A DNA stretch of 64,000 bases from Brachypodium distachyon (Eukaryota; Streptophyta; Magnoliopsida; Poales; Poaceae): assembly GCF_000005505.3 (NCBI RefSeq), contig NC_016131.3, forward strand, positions 9,941,501 through 10,005,500, given 5' to 3'. Positions 10,800-23,269 of the stretch are shown piece by piece (within the stretch, counting starts at the first letter, position 1; each line of letters starts with the position of its first letter). The translations under genes were made by a program, and so were the position numbers. The notes under the pieces are model-generated. The model did not search any database. It saw nothing but the letters and a program-made list of their open reading frames with translations, and had not been told where the DNA came from.

Positions 10800-11739
10800 T
10801 CGTGGTCTTCATTTGACATACAGGGAGTTTGGGATCTAGGTCGTGTGTCAAAGTCAAAATCATGGGCCCAATGATTTCTGATGGAGTAGGTTTGTAGAGT
10901 ACTATAACTATGTCAAACGGTTGTTACTAAAAAAAAGGGCAAGCGACGCTCCGTCAAAAAGAGGGGCAAGCTATGGGTGGGGAGGACAATCAAGTGTGGC
11001 CACCATTTGACTGTCAAAGTTTGAGCGATCAGTCAATCATTGACGAATCAAATACTCAATCTTCTGGGGTTGCGGAAAGCAAGGATACGCAAGCACTCCA
11101 AGTAGGATCCCACTGGTTTGTCAAAGCCTGAAAGCACCTGCAAGAGCGTAAACCAGCCAATCTCCCAAAGAACAGAGGCACATCGGCTACTGCCCGCGGC
11201 TTTGGTCAGAACTCAGAAACGCACCGCAGGATACCTGGCAACTCGCCCACCGAACCGTTCGATTCTCGAAAGCGCCACCGAGTCACGCTGACCAGTGACC
11301 ACTTCCCCAGTTCCTGTACGTGCACGGTGCACCCATTTCCTTCCGCGGCGCGCGAGCATGCATGTGGCCAACATGCAAATCAGCAAAAATGTGGTGCGAC
11401 GCGGTCTTGCTCTGTTCCGTTTTCCACGTAATGCGATAGGTTGTAGACGATCCGCGTGATTCTATCAGATTATCACTCCTAATTTTCATCTGTCAACTGT
11501 CATTCGGCCTTTTTTTCAGCTTGTTTTGTGTCTCGTGATCAGTCGCGGGAACTACTTTTGGGCTAGTTGGGGCATAGAGACCATATTTGATACCTGGAGG
11601 CTTGGGCCCGTTAAGGGAGCTAAAAGCTACAGCAACCTTGTAAACACCCACTGACCCACATGAAACGCAGAGCTAGTTTACTAAACTCATCAACACCAAA
11701 ATGTCTCACATTGGCCCTAAATCGTACAAATAATATCCG
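10800..11739. other. Intergenic, upstream of the SAUR gene
   Basis: No gene seen. The stretch probably includes the distal promoter of the SAUR gene at 10239-10529. I found no clean pair of auxin response elements by eye. Confidence 0.4.
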
Positions 11740-14708
11740 TGTGACGCCCCGTTACCTCTGACAACGTCAGCGTAACGGAAGAATCGCCACGTACAGAGTT
11801 ACGTCAAGATCAACTTGAGAAAAACAGTAGCATGTACAATAGAAACCTTCACTGTTCGCAGACGGTGTCTTATTACAAGGACACTCAAAGTGTCTCCAAG
11901 TCTCACTACGGCAAGAGGTGCCTCTAATTTAGACATTATTAGGCCATCTTGAACTATCCTCCTGGTGGTCTACGCAACATCATCTTCGCCAGCGGCATCC
12001 TCATACTCATACTCCACTTCAGCATATTCATAGTAAGGACCGGACTCATCATAAGTACCGGCCTCTACCTCGTCGGGGCTCACCATGATCATTGGTTCTG
12101 AAAACAACATATGAAGTAAGGCCGAGTACGTATGAAAATACGTACTCCGCAAGTCGCCGGAAATCATTATGCATGAGCTAACCTTGAAGACCATCAAGCC
12201 GTCAGACCAAAAATAATTATATTCGAAAATAAGTTATTTCTTTTACGGTTTTGTTGAAAACCATATTTTATTTGAAAAATCTACTGGCGGCAGATCGACG
12301 TGGGATCTTACATCCTATGTTAGAGGAAAACCCACACGACGCACTTCCAAACCCGGAAGTTAGGAGTGATATCACATCTAACTCTGATAAGAGGTGTACT
12401 GCTTTTCCCATAGCATCACTTGGTCAATCCTCGTCGGCGCACTAATCATATGCACACGACTAGACCAAGGAACCAGAACCAGAACCAGCCCGTACACTAC
12501 AACTGCTTCGCCACCTTGCCTTACGTAGGCCCGCGGGTCGAGACCCCTGACCGGTAGGTCCCGCCCTAGGGTGTCTGCACCTACCCGGATACAGTCACCT
12601 TCTCACCCAGGCAGAGGCAGCTACTTGGCATGGTTCGGCTCAGCCTGTCCCATTCCAGGTCTATGGTCAGTACGGTCTGCGCCGCTTTTGAAGTAAGCGC
12701 TAGTTGGTTTGTCCTTATATGGTTTCCCTATGTAGAAGAGCTCTGACTTTCCGCCAACCCTATCCGGGTTGCTCCGAACCCTGAGTTCCCTCCCCACCGA
12801 ATTACACTTAAGCCGTAACCCTGTCCGGGTCGGCCCACCTAGTACTGACCATACTAGTGGATCCACCGGATCCACTTACATATTTATTTATAAATCTTAT
12901 TTTTGGGTGGCATGCAAGAATTTTGAAATAAGCCGAGTTTCATAAATCATTTTCAAAGACATGTTCAAGGGATGCGACTTGCCTGGTACTGCTCCGGTCA
13001 ACTCAGAAATACCGTCTGGGTATCTTACTTGTCCGGAGTCAACTCCTAATATTTAATTCATACACATGTTTAACAAAAAGTTTCTAACCAACAAAGTAAT
13101 AAGGGAAAATAAAAATAAAAAGCATATGTGCAACAACTTACACTAGTTTTCCTATTCTATATCTAAGCCAAACAGATGAGAGGAATAAACATCTGGGTGT
13201 ATGTGTGTGTGAGCAGAAACCAGCAGCAAGTAGGACTAATCCACCCAGCGTGTCATCGATTTGTGAAGGCAAAAGAAAAAAAAAGCACTGCGCAGACAAA
13301 CTTCATCGACCGCATCTATTCTCCTCCTCCTCCTTTTGTTCTCTCGTTCCCTGCCTCTCTTTCCCCGTTCTCTCCCGAGCGAGCGCAGTACGCCGCCACC
13401 AGCTCGATCTTCCTGCTCCGGCCATGTCTGGCGACCACAAGGCCAGCTCCGGGTTCCTCTCTCCTTCCTCTACTAGATCCCCAACTTAATCTCTACCAAT
13501 CGACATCTACTCGTCCCAAATTTGTAAACCTAGTTCTTGGGCTGCCATGGCCGACGCCGTCTACCTCGGCTCCGGCGAGGTCCACCATGTCGTCTCCCTG
13601 CTACCACGGTGCTCCTCCACCTACTGGTTGTCTACACGCTGAGCTACAATACCAACAAGGAGGTGCGATGGCGTCAAGGCGCCGTCACCGGCGACGGCGA
13701 AGCTGGGGCTACACTTCCTCCTCCCCAGCTCGCCGGCGTTGGGACCGGAGCGGTCCGGCATGCGCGGCCTACTGCTAAGTTCTCCTAACAGACAAGTTAA
13801 GTCCCTCTCTCTCCTTGACAGCAAGTTCTACTCTTCGTGGTTGCTTGTAGTATTAGGTGGTCAATTAAGGAAAATTAATATGTGAGTGTTGCTTGATTTA
13901 CTTGAGCTGACCATGTTCTGTTCGTTTTTTGAAAAGATAATACTTGTTAACATGCAGAGGATTTGATTTAGTAACTCAACACCATGTGCATGAGAACAAA
14001 AAGATGCTGATAAACTAGGGTGAAATATATCCTAACAATGTACTGCCATGTATCTAAGTGCTAAACTCTAGTGAACAAGCAGATGCACACAAGAGCAAAC
14101 AAAATAGTGATTAATCTAGTAAAGTGATTATGTGATCTAGGTCTAAACAGTAGCAAGGTGAGGGTATTATTTTCTCTTAAGCATTGTGTTTTACTCTGAT
14201 CACTTAATGTACTACTCAAACATGCATTTTAATCCACAGGAATGTGCGAGCAATTTCATTCAAGAGCATGCAAAGCCAAATTAAAGTGACATTTTATTTT
14301 ACCTTCAATACACAGCAGTAGCACACAACAGCAAGTAGCAGCAATGGAGCTAGGTGAAAGAAAGTGTTCGGTGGAAAGGTGATGAAAAGGTCACGGTAGA
14401 AAAAAAAAGTACTCCCTATTTATAGGGCGTACTGTACTGTATACCATGATGACAGGTGTTGAAGAAAATGGATGCATGGTGGAATGTGCCAAATGACAAG
14501 CACAAAGTGACAAATGGCATCCATGCACTTGGGCCCACAAAAGGATTTCTTGGTTGCTAAGAAATTGTCCAAGGGTTGAAATGTAAAATTGAAAATGACT
14601 TTTTTGAAATTTTCGAAATACTTGTTTGTAATAAAGACTTTGTATTATTTTTGTGACATATGGTGTTAGAAATATGTAATTTGAGTTTTTAAAACCTGGG
14701 GTTTCACA
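11740..14708 (-). mobile_element. Probable solo LTR (TGTGACGCCCC ... GGGGTTTCACA)
   Basis: The stretch begins tgtgacgcccc and ends ggggtttcaca, so its ends are short inverted repeats closed by TG...CA. The flanks are atccg (11735-11739) and atctg (14709-14713), a 5 bp duplication with one transition. No gag-pol is present. Together these suggest a solo LTR of about 2.97 kb. A TATAAATA on the minus strand at 14417-14424 suggests leftward transcription. Grass, particularly Triticeae, repeats with the same start and end are known to me. Inside are an acidic 75-codon minus-strand frame (11970-12197, rich in Tyr/Glu) and a GC-rich plus-strand block (about 13320-13790) that looks like a promoter plus first exon, possibly a captured gene piece. 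It could instead be a non-autonomous element of another class. Confidence 0.6.
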
Positions 14709-15285
14709 ATCTGCCGTCGCAATTTTGGTTAAAATTTAATAGTCAAACGAATTTATATGGTTTATAATTTGGAATGGAACGAGTACCATGACACGTGCAG
14801 ATCCACCTCCCCTTTGCAGGACGGGGGCAGTTGCGGAGCCTGCGTGCGTCCGTTGCGGGCGGGTGGACGGTGGCTAGATCGTGTAGTGGTAGCCATCGAT
14901 CGATTGTAATCGCACCCAAACCACGCGAAGAATTAAACAAGCGATGCGTACGGCCGGCTAACGCTTCACGTGCATGCATCACGGAACCGTCCCACTGCAC
15001 CCAAAGCGTTAAATCGATCGTGCGTCTGGTTCTTGCACGTTACTGGAACATTCTTGCACGTTGACTACCTGGCTTTGTTGACTAGGCGCCATGGTGCTTT
15101 TTAAGAGTGCATGATGATGTGTTCGAGTGAACCTTCCAAATGTATCAAAGGAGTGCCAATTGTTTATTGATCATTATCTTACATCATTTTTTTAAAGGAG
15201 ATTATCTTACATCATGATCACCTTTTCGGACCATTTATATCAATGCCCACCTTCGTAAGCTTACATATATATAATAACCAATGTA

Positions 15286-15392
15286 CTCGCTCCGATTTGC
15301 ATTAACTGTCTCAAATTTGTTCAAATATGGACGTATCTACGCCTAAAAATCGATAAATGTAATATTTCGACAATTATTATGGAACGGACGAG
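15286..15392. mobile_element. Stowaway-like MITE
   Basis: Ends ctcgctccga... and ...ggaacggacgag are inverted, and TA flanks both sides (15284-15285 and 15393-15394). Both arms share the aatt(a/g)tcg-type subterminal motif seen in the other copies in this window. About 107 bp. Confidence 0.7.
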
Positions 15393-16268
15393 TAATAAAG
15401 TTCTAGAAAAAATACTAAATTAATTCCCTTTCAAATTGCAATATTAAGTACCCTTAAGGTGGCCGATATTTAAGATATTTTGAAGTGTCAAAATTATCAC
15501 AATTATTGTGATACAATGTGCTCTCCCAGAACATTCTAGAATCCCTGAAAGCACCAAAACATGTGCTCTCGAGGAAAAAAAGATTTTCAAATGTCAATAT
15601 TTGAAAATACATTTCGTGCGTGTGTAAATTTGCAAGGAGATCTTCTGTGCCCTCTGTGAAAAAGCAAGTTTAGGCTTAAAAATTATGTCAACAATTTGGT
15701 GTATTATCGATTCATCATCAAATGGTCCTCTAGAGCACTCAATTTGTTTTGTTTTCTAGACACAAAGTTGTTTTTGTAACAACTTAAACACACATAAATA
15801 CTAACATGCATGTAGAAACATAAGAACATATTTTGGACATTTCTTTACTGTTTATTCAAGGCATGCTCTAGGATCCATATTCAATCATGTCTCTACACAT
15901 AACGCATCTCGCTGGTAGCAAGTTGAGGACAAACCGTTCGGAACAACACAATCACAAAAGTGAAGACTGGACATGTCAATCTCTAAAACGGACACTAGGT
16001 CGTCAATAGTCCACAGTCGACGTCCTAGTGAACAAGAGACCGCCGAAATATATGTGCAAAGTAGTGGTCCAAAAAAGTGAGCGGCCCATATATGTGCAAC
16101 CTGATCGGACGGGTAGGAATGTCCAAATCGCCAAATGGAAAGTTGGCTTCATATATATTGGTGGCATTAGAACGCTAAAACATAGCTAAGTTTTGCTGTG
16201 CTTACAAATGTTACAATATAGTATAGATGCCTCTTCATCTTTTTGAAGGAACCTTAAGTACATACATA

Positions 16269-16378
16269 CTTCCTCCGATTCATAATTGTCTTAAATTTGT
16301 CCAAAAATGAATGTATCTATGCCTAAAAAGCGTATATATACATGTAATATTTCGACAATTAATATGGCTCGGAGGGAG
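16269..16378. mobile_element. Stowaway-like MITE
   Basis: Ends cttcctccga... and ...tcggagggag are inverted with TA on both sides. It shares internal sequence (gtatctatgcctaaaaa, gtaatatttcgacaatta) with the copy at 15286-15392, so they are one family. Confidence 0.75.
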
Positions 16379-18064
16379 TATCTTGTAGCTGCACTCTTGG
16401 CTACTGTTGGCGTTTAGGGTTTCAGGGGAGGTGTGCTTACCATGACAGGTGGCTATGGCTCAAACAACCAGAATTTAGTAGCGGTTCTTAGGACAAAATA
16501 AAACTTGCTAGTGCGATTACAGGTTGTTGAAAGTCCAACGGTATTGCAAGAAAGATCAGACGGCCGGCTAGCAATGCTTATGTTGCCAAATCCTACGGTG
16601 GACGAGGCAGATGTCCTGAGGAAAACCAGGGATGGCCGCATTTTGTTACCTTCAATAATAATGCAATATAATATGTACATGTCGCTTCCACCTTTTTGAA
16701 CAAACTTTACATATCTCGTTGACCGGGGGATATGATAAGTAACACACACCTATGAGTGTTTCATTTCAGTGGTGCGGGGTTCCTCCGGTCCAAGAAAATT
16801 GCTGGTAGAGCCGGTAGGTTTTGACTCCAGTACACACACGGTTATCATAAATTATTTACACGCACACCTTTGTGCAAAAGATATTAGAAAAGATACGGAT
16901 GCAAAACGGATGGCACCAACGACACAATATATAACTAAGGTTCGGACTTAGAGTTCATCACTGTCAGGCTAAATTTTGTCCTAAACACAATGTACCACTT
17001 CTGCAGGGATCGAGGATATGAATATATGATTGCTACCTAGGTTGATGAGAAGATAGATTTGTCGTCGGCCGGGGTCCCTGTCAGACATGAACTGCGTGCG
17101 TCCCAAATTGCTGAAGCTGCTGTGCTCCCAAGCCCCAACACCGTGCGCGCATCAGGCTTTACAAATTGAGTTCACAGCCTCACATGGACACTACGCACAC
17201 CAAAGCAAGTTTTACCGCTGACTCGTATGGCTATTGTCTATTGACGGAAAACTTCATTACATGTAAACCGCAGTTATTGTTTGGTAAACACAAGCGCAGA
17301 CCGGACGGCCGAAAATGCTCGAGGTGACGGTACAGAGGACTGGCCAAACCCCATGATCACCGGCTGAGGAGTCAAAGGCCGGACGTACTACGTTCGGGCA
17401 ACAGTAGCAGATCGGACCATGTCCCCCGTCCACCTTTGTCAGTTCCTGCCCGCATGCTACTGTGCCCTGTGCAAGTCAAATGGGGCCCCGGAGGCGCCAA
17501 CGCCACCGTACGCTGTCGGCCAACATCTCGATTGGGCCCTATGCTTTAGCTTTCCTGTGCCAGTGCGGCGTCGCGCGCCCGGCGCTCGACACGTCAAGGG
17601 ATTCTCCTGTTCCAGATTGGGAAATGATCATGGGTCGTGCCCGACTGGCCGTTGCTGTACGCCTGTACCTTGGACGAGAGTTGCATGTCGGAAAGAAAAT
17701 GAGTGGGGAGTACGCAGACGTACTGCTGAACCGCTAGTACCTCTCCTCTACTGTATGCACGCACAGTACTCGTGTGCCGATGCCCGACGCACAGCATCCC
17801 AAGGCATTCAACGTGCAGTCTCCAAGATTAAAAAATGGGAAAGGAGACAGAAGACACCGAGATTTCGCACGCCTGCCTGAGCTACTACCACCCGTAAAAG
17901 AAACGCAAAAGAAATCGACGATCAAAAGAGGAGATCGATCGTACTGCCGGACCACGTCCTACCACTTGTACCTTCCACCAGGGCCCCCGACTCGACATCC
18001 CCCACTGCACAACCGGGCCCGCAACGTGACACGTCATCGACGGACCCGCTCAACGCCTCCGCGC

Positions 18065-18072
18065 TATAAATA
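18065..18072 (+). promoter_or_regulatory. TATA box of the plus-strand SAUR gene
   Basis: TATAAATA in a GC-rich context, about 140 bp before the chosen ATG at 18205. The first SAUR gene has nearly the same spacing. Confidence 0.75.
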
Positions 18073-18204
18073 AGCGGACCAGCCCGGCTTGCCTCTCGTA
18101 TTCAACTCGGGCAGTCAGTCAGCTCCACTCGCGCAGCAGCCAAGTGGACTGTGGGCGCACGCAGCACCACGACGCCTGAGACAGCCAGATCGGGAGAAGA
18201 GAAA

Positions 18205-18534
18205 ATGAGGCAGCTGATCCGGCGGCTGTCCCGCGTCGGCGACGACTCCTCCTCGCCCCCGCCGTCTCCGGGGCGGAAGCAGCGGCGGGGCGGGAAGGCG
18301 GTGGCGGCGCCGGTGCCGGAGGGCCACGTGCCGGTGCACGTCGGGGACGGGAGCGAGGCGGAGCGGTTCCTCGTGCGGGCCGAGCTGCTGGGCCGGCCCG
18401 CGCTGGCCGAGCTCCTGGGCCGCGCCGCGCAGGAGTACGGGTACCACCACCAGGGCCCGCTCCGGATCCCCTGCTCCCCCGACGCCTTCCGCGCCGCGCT
18501 CGCCTCCGTCGCCGCCGCCGGCGACTGCCGCTAG
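18205..18534 (+). CDS. SAUR (small auxin-up RNA) family protein
   Basis: A single-exon, very GC-rich gene encoding 109 residues from the ATG at 18205 (MRQLIRRLSRVGDDSS). An upstream in-frame ATG at 18151 would add 18 residues, but MRQLIRRLSR is a typical SAUR start with a basic amphipathic helix. The core follows: VPEGHVPVHVG, ERFLVRAELLGRPALAELL, GRAAQEYGYHHQGPLRIPC, and a final helix rich in Ala. Like the protein at 10239-10529, it should act on PP2C.D phosphatases and the proton pump in growth. The two SAURs are diverged from each other and transcribed away from each other, 7.7 kb apart with transposon sequence between, so a local tandem origin is possible but not shown. Confidence 0.92.
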   Translation: MRQLIRRLSRVGDDSSSPPPSPGRKQRRGGKAVAAPVPEGHVPVHVGDGSEAERFLVRAELLGRPALAELLGRAAQEYGYHHQGPLRIPCSPDAFRAALASVAAAGDCR

Positions 18535-20673
18535 CTAGCCGGAGATCGAACCCAGCCCACCCAGGCACGGCCCGGTTTAGTTCTTCCGCGGGCCCCTAGT
18601 GTTGATACCGCCTGGGAGATTAGCTTTGGGTTTGGCTTTCCTTTTCCGTTTTTTCCGTTTCCGTTCGGGGTAATCAATGTACCACCTGTAACGGCTGGTT
18701 GACTAGCAGCAATGGGCAATGTACTAGCTGTACTCTACCAAATTTGAAGGCTACTCTGCAATTTTAATGCAGTAGTGCTGCTCCCTTTCGTTCAGTGCTA
18801 GCTGTACTCTACTCTGTTCTGTTACTTCTGTACCAGCGATTTTTCCTCTGATTTTGGTATGGCACTTCGGTTACTGCTGGGTTGGCTTGAACCTTGGCCT
18901 ACTCAAATTATGAGTAGTTTGCGGCCGTGTGAAGCAGTCCAGAATACATCGAGAGTATCGGAACACACACGATTCATAGAGACTTTTTTTTTCTCTGAAA
19001 CATTGTGTGGCATGGTTTTTGGGTGCGTGAAGAAGCGGTTACTGCAGGGCATTGGTTCTAGTACCTGTTTGTTCGGGCTTTTGGCAATCTCAAAATCAAA
19101 TCTTCTATTTACACATGAAACTTCTATTTACACATGAAACTCTGAAAAACACCTTCGATAAATCACCGAAACCTGAATCAAAATCAAAAGTCCAAAACAG
19201 ACAGGACAGTCCAAAAGTTCGAGCGACTCCTAGAGCAGCGAGACACGCAAGGGGATCTTTGGGAGGAGCCAATTGATCTCGGCCGGACGCTCCGGTTACC
19301 GACGTGTCTTGTCACTTTGCTTGCAACCGTCGTTAGCGCAGAAAGTAACCGCACGGAGTCCGAGGTAGTGTCATTTTGGGCGGATTTTACCAAGTAGCTG
19401 TCGACGAAACTGTTTCTGATCAGGTTTGCCTTCTCCTTGAGTCCTTGTTGGCTAATAATGCGGCTTAAACTATTTTATGCTTGGAATGTGTCCCGTTCTT
19501 TTCACAGGAAAAAAGGGAGGCAGCACCATCGCCATTATAAATTTCGCACCTGGAAGAAGAAGAAAAAAGAAAGAAAGCAACGGCTCAGATAATTACCGCC
19601 GCTCACCCGCGCTCTCTTTCGCTACTTGTGCGGTCTATCCAGTACGTACTGTCGTCTCACAATATTTATCTCCCGTCTCGTGAGTCCAGAGCGCCGATCT
19701 CCTCCGTCCGCCGCTAGTGGTAGCTAGTCACAAATCCTGTTGACGGGACGTAAAATCGGTGTCCCGATGCTGGCCGGTTGCGGCTCGGTTACCGGCTTGC
19801 TTCTGGCAGGCGCGGCCTAGCTAGCCTGCCTAGACCCCTTGAGTAGGTGCCCGTGAAGGATTTTGACAGGAAGAGGCCAAGCGATCATTCTCGGGCCTTG
19901 TGCACTCACAGACTTTTGTTGGCCTGTGACACAAAGCAGTCCTACTGCACCACCCCTCCCTTTTTTTTTACCGTCTCGTTTGATCGTGCCTAGCACCTGT
20001 CTGAAGAGTATACCAGTTGCAGCAGCGCGGCGCAGCCCCGCGCGTGGCGCGTCGGGTCGTTTTCTGTTGGTCGACGTTGGGTCGTGTTTCCTTCTCGCTG
20101 CATGTGGTGGTCTGGTGGACGACATGCAGGGGAGACTGTGCAGCGTAGGGGACGAATCCTGGCCTGGGGCGATTCGGCGGCAACAGGGCTCGCCTTGTCC
20201 GCCGCGGCCGGTAGGTGCTTCTCTGCTCGGTCTCGGGACAGGGTGGGTCGCGCGTCCTTCTACCGCACGGCTGCACGGACATACAGTACCTGAGCGGTGA
20301 GTGCCGGGTACCTCAACTGTCCTCGCTTCCTATGTACACCGACATTCCAAGCATGATACTTCCTCCGTTCCTGCGAGGCTGCGTCGGCGCGTTGCTGTCA
20401 GCCGTCGACCGCCGCGACTCGCGGGAGAAGAAAAGCGATTGATTGCCGATTGGGAATTGGAACAGGCGGACGCGCGAGGTTATCAATTGGGTTGAACTTG
20501 CGTTCTGTGTCCCTTCATCGATTGGAATAGGCCAACCAGCCAGCCTCCTAGGCGGATGGGCCTATACCTTATGGGTCAGCTGGGCTGCTTTTTATATTGC
20601 TGCCGGGCTTTTGAATTAGGCCTGGAGATGAAAAGGCCTAATAGCCAGACAGAATCGCATCTGCTGCCTCCGT

Positions 20674-20873
20674 TCCGGTTTACAAGGCTCACACTCGTCT
20701 CTACGTTGAAGATTTAACTATGACATGAGTTTTATATCATAAAAATTATACCATTTCAAACATCAAATGTTATATTTCTAATGGTATAATATTTGTGATA
20801 TAAAAATTATATTACATTAGTTAAATCTTCAACCTAGTGATGCGTTGGGGCCCATATACCGAAACGGAGGCAG
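20674..20873. mobile_element. MITE, about 200 bp, with long inverted arms
   Basis: Starts ctgcctccgttccgg and ends with the inverted ccgaaacggaggcag, followed by TA. A second inner pair, gaagatttaact / agttaaatcttc, makes most of the element foldable into a hairpin. The left flank is tg rather than TA, so one side of the duplication has changed. Confidence 0.7.
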
Positions 20874-22444
20874 TACGCGGCAATTTGTTTGGCCCCTTCC
20901 CCCGGAATCCGTCCCGATACGTGTGCGACGGTCTTATGAGCGAAATTTATCTTGTCGGTATGAGAATTTAGTTTCAACCGATTTGGCAGTTAGCTCTACG
21001 TTAGGAGAAGAATCAAACAGATGGTTATCCTCGGGTTTGGATCAAACGGGTCTTTCTAACTCATGAGGTTAGAAGTCCGCACATACCTCATGCGACAAGT
21101 CTCAAGCACGGGATGAGCCTTGACGTGCTCAGTATGCATCACAGGGTGCTCTCTCGAGGAGGATATCACTTTCTAAATGGTCTTCTTTGGCCCAATAAGT
21201 TTGGTCAACCTATAATGAAAACAAAATGTACTTACAGTACAAGTTACAAACATTAGTCAACACACACGTAGATAGTTGATTTGCTACATAACAAAAACAA
21301 TAAGTAGCAGGTCAGTTGAGGTTAGGACGCTTTGAATCGTGTCAGGTGTAAACTATTCGCATTTCAGATTATATGAAACTTCTATTTCTATTTATCCAAT
21401 CTTTAATCCGGAGTTGTGGTCGTTATGAAAGTACCCTTTAGACCCCACTAAAATGGAATATTTTTGTCTTTTTCTTGAAGCGGCTTGATAATCAGTTGAA
21501 CACTTCAACTGTTCTCAAAGTTGAACTAAAATATGTACCACCCTCCTATTAAAAACCAAACAACCCAAAAAATCTCTTAGCGGAACTTGATTCTTTATCG
21601 ATAAAATTATATTCATGTATTCAAATTGTACATGGAAGCTATAAATACGAGCCCTCCATTCAAAATTGAAAAACCCAACCAAACTCTTGGCTGAACTTGA
21701 TTCGTTGTCAACGAAAGTCTATTTTTGTATTCCAATCGGGTCCAAATTACATGGAAGTTTATACTATTCGAGCACTATCAAAGTCGGTCGTAACCCTTGT
21801 ATACCTGCCATGGAACAGACACGACCGCATGAACGTGCAAAAATAGTTAATTCTCGGGAAATGCTGAAAGCACCTTATAGGATTACCTTATTGTCTAGAG
21901 CACTTACCGAACTTGGTTCGGAAAAACTACGAGTCCGAATTATATGCGGATTGGCGGTTTTGCCAACGGCGGCTACCTTTTGAGTCACTTCCCTAAAGCG
22001 AATCGGAGAGTTAGGTCTGAAATAACATTGCAATTTATGAATTGCGTGTTGAAGCAACTATTACATGAAAAAATAAATAGATTCTCTCTGACCCCATTTT
22101 TCTTGAATACTCTCGTGTCACCCTAAAGTAGGACGAAGGTTTATTTCTTTCGGACAGTGAAAGAATTTTCTTCCTAATAGTGAGAAAAAAAAGTCTAGCC
22201 TCTGGGTTTATATTCTAACTTCTGACTTGTATTTTTGGACTACTTGGTTTTCATTGAAAACATAAAATCTCCAACCATGCACATGAATGTCCCTTCCCTT
22301 GCTCTCCCTAGCTTTCCCTCCTTGTAGTATTCCGTTTTTTTGCTAGATTTTAATGTGAATTACCTTGCTCCCCACGTATCAATTGTCCCTAGGTTCGGCG
22401 TTAGGTAATTCCTCCGATCCATAACAAATTATCCCAAAATAATG

Positions 22445-22570
22445 CTCCTCCGATCCAAATTACTTGTTGCAACTTTGTCTACATACGTATGTATCTACAC
22501 ATTGGAACGTTTCTAGATACATGCTCGTATCTAGACAAAAGTTGTGACAAGTAATTTCGACCAGAAGGAG
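22445..22570. mobile_element. Stowaway-like MITE
   Basis: Starts ctcctccgatccaaattactt and ends with its inverted partner, aagtaatttcgaccagaaggag, followed by TA. Inner arms aactttgtc / gacaaaagtt also pair. A partial relative (ttcctccgatccataacaaa) lies just left at about 22409. Confidence 0.75.
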
Positions 22571-23269
22571 TAACTACATGTACATGGGTCTGAATCGACG
22601 AGTAAAATAAGATCACATACGTGTATCATCTGATTCTAAAATCCTAGCTACTGTCCCTTCGGGGACATCCGATAAATAAAATCCTAGCTACTCCGAGTCC
22701 CAGTACACGCAACGAGATTTCACAGACAGACAATTTTCTTTTGCGTCGCGCGAGAGTCTAGAGACGCCGGTCGGGGTTCACGAATGCCGAATGCGACGTT
22801 GGATTTCTACGCAGCAGAGCAGCGAACCGACGTGCCGCTGCCAGTAAAATTTGCCGTGTGCGTCCCGCCGCTTTTACACCTGCCGCCACGCACGCACACA
22901 TGTTAGCATGGCCCGTTCCCCAAGAAAAAAAGCATTGGCACCAGGAAGGCCAGAACAACAAGAAAGCGAGCAGTAGGAAAGAAAAGGGGGGCGAACATAT
23001 CGAAACGTACGCACATCACATGCGAACTGCCCCCAGAAAATTCAAATCCCAACCCAACTCAACTACCGAAACCTATTTCTCAAGGACCGGATTAGGACGA
23101 GCGGCAGCCGTGTAGCGGGGCGCGCTTGGAATTCTCGATCTGCTCTCCAAGGGCCCTCCTCTCGACCGAATCGAAGCTTCGGCGGGGATAGAAGGAGAAG
23201 GAGTAGGTGGACGGCCGCGGGGCCCTGGTTAGGGTTTGGAGGTGGTCGTCGGCGCCGGCGGGGAGGGAG

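Larger units (their letters stand above)
14709..18050. other. Intergenic with two Stowaway-like MITEs
   Basis: No gene recognised. It holds MITEs at 15286-15392 and 16269-16378. The right third (about 17400-17990) becomes GC-rich and is probably the promoter region of the SAUR gene at 18205. Open frames there (for example 17419-17880) have no recognisable domain. Confidence 0.45.
18535..23269. other. Intergenic between SAUR and membralin
   Basis: No gene recognised in 4.7 kb. It contains two MITEs (20674-20873 and 22445-22570). A direct repeat occurs near 21560-21660 and 21665-21790, where two diverged copies share aacttgattc and tacatggaag cores. A 105-codon open frame at 21666-21983 has no family I know. 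The last 170 bp (from about 23100) are GC-rich and likely the membralin 5' UTR. Confidence 0.45.

Noticed and set aside
11970..12197. 75-codon acidic minus-strand frame as a separate gene
   Set aside because: It lies within the LTR-like repeat with no domain; Tyr/Glu-rich frames recur in this repeat type.
17419..17880. 153-codon plus-strand frame upstream of the second SAUR
   Set aside because: It lies in the GC-rich promoter region, has mixed composition, and overlapping frames on both strands are equally open.
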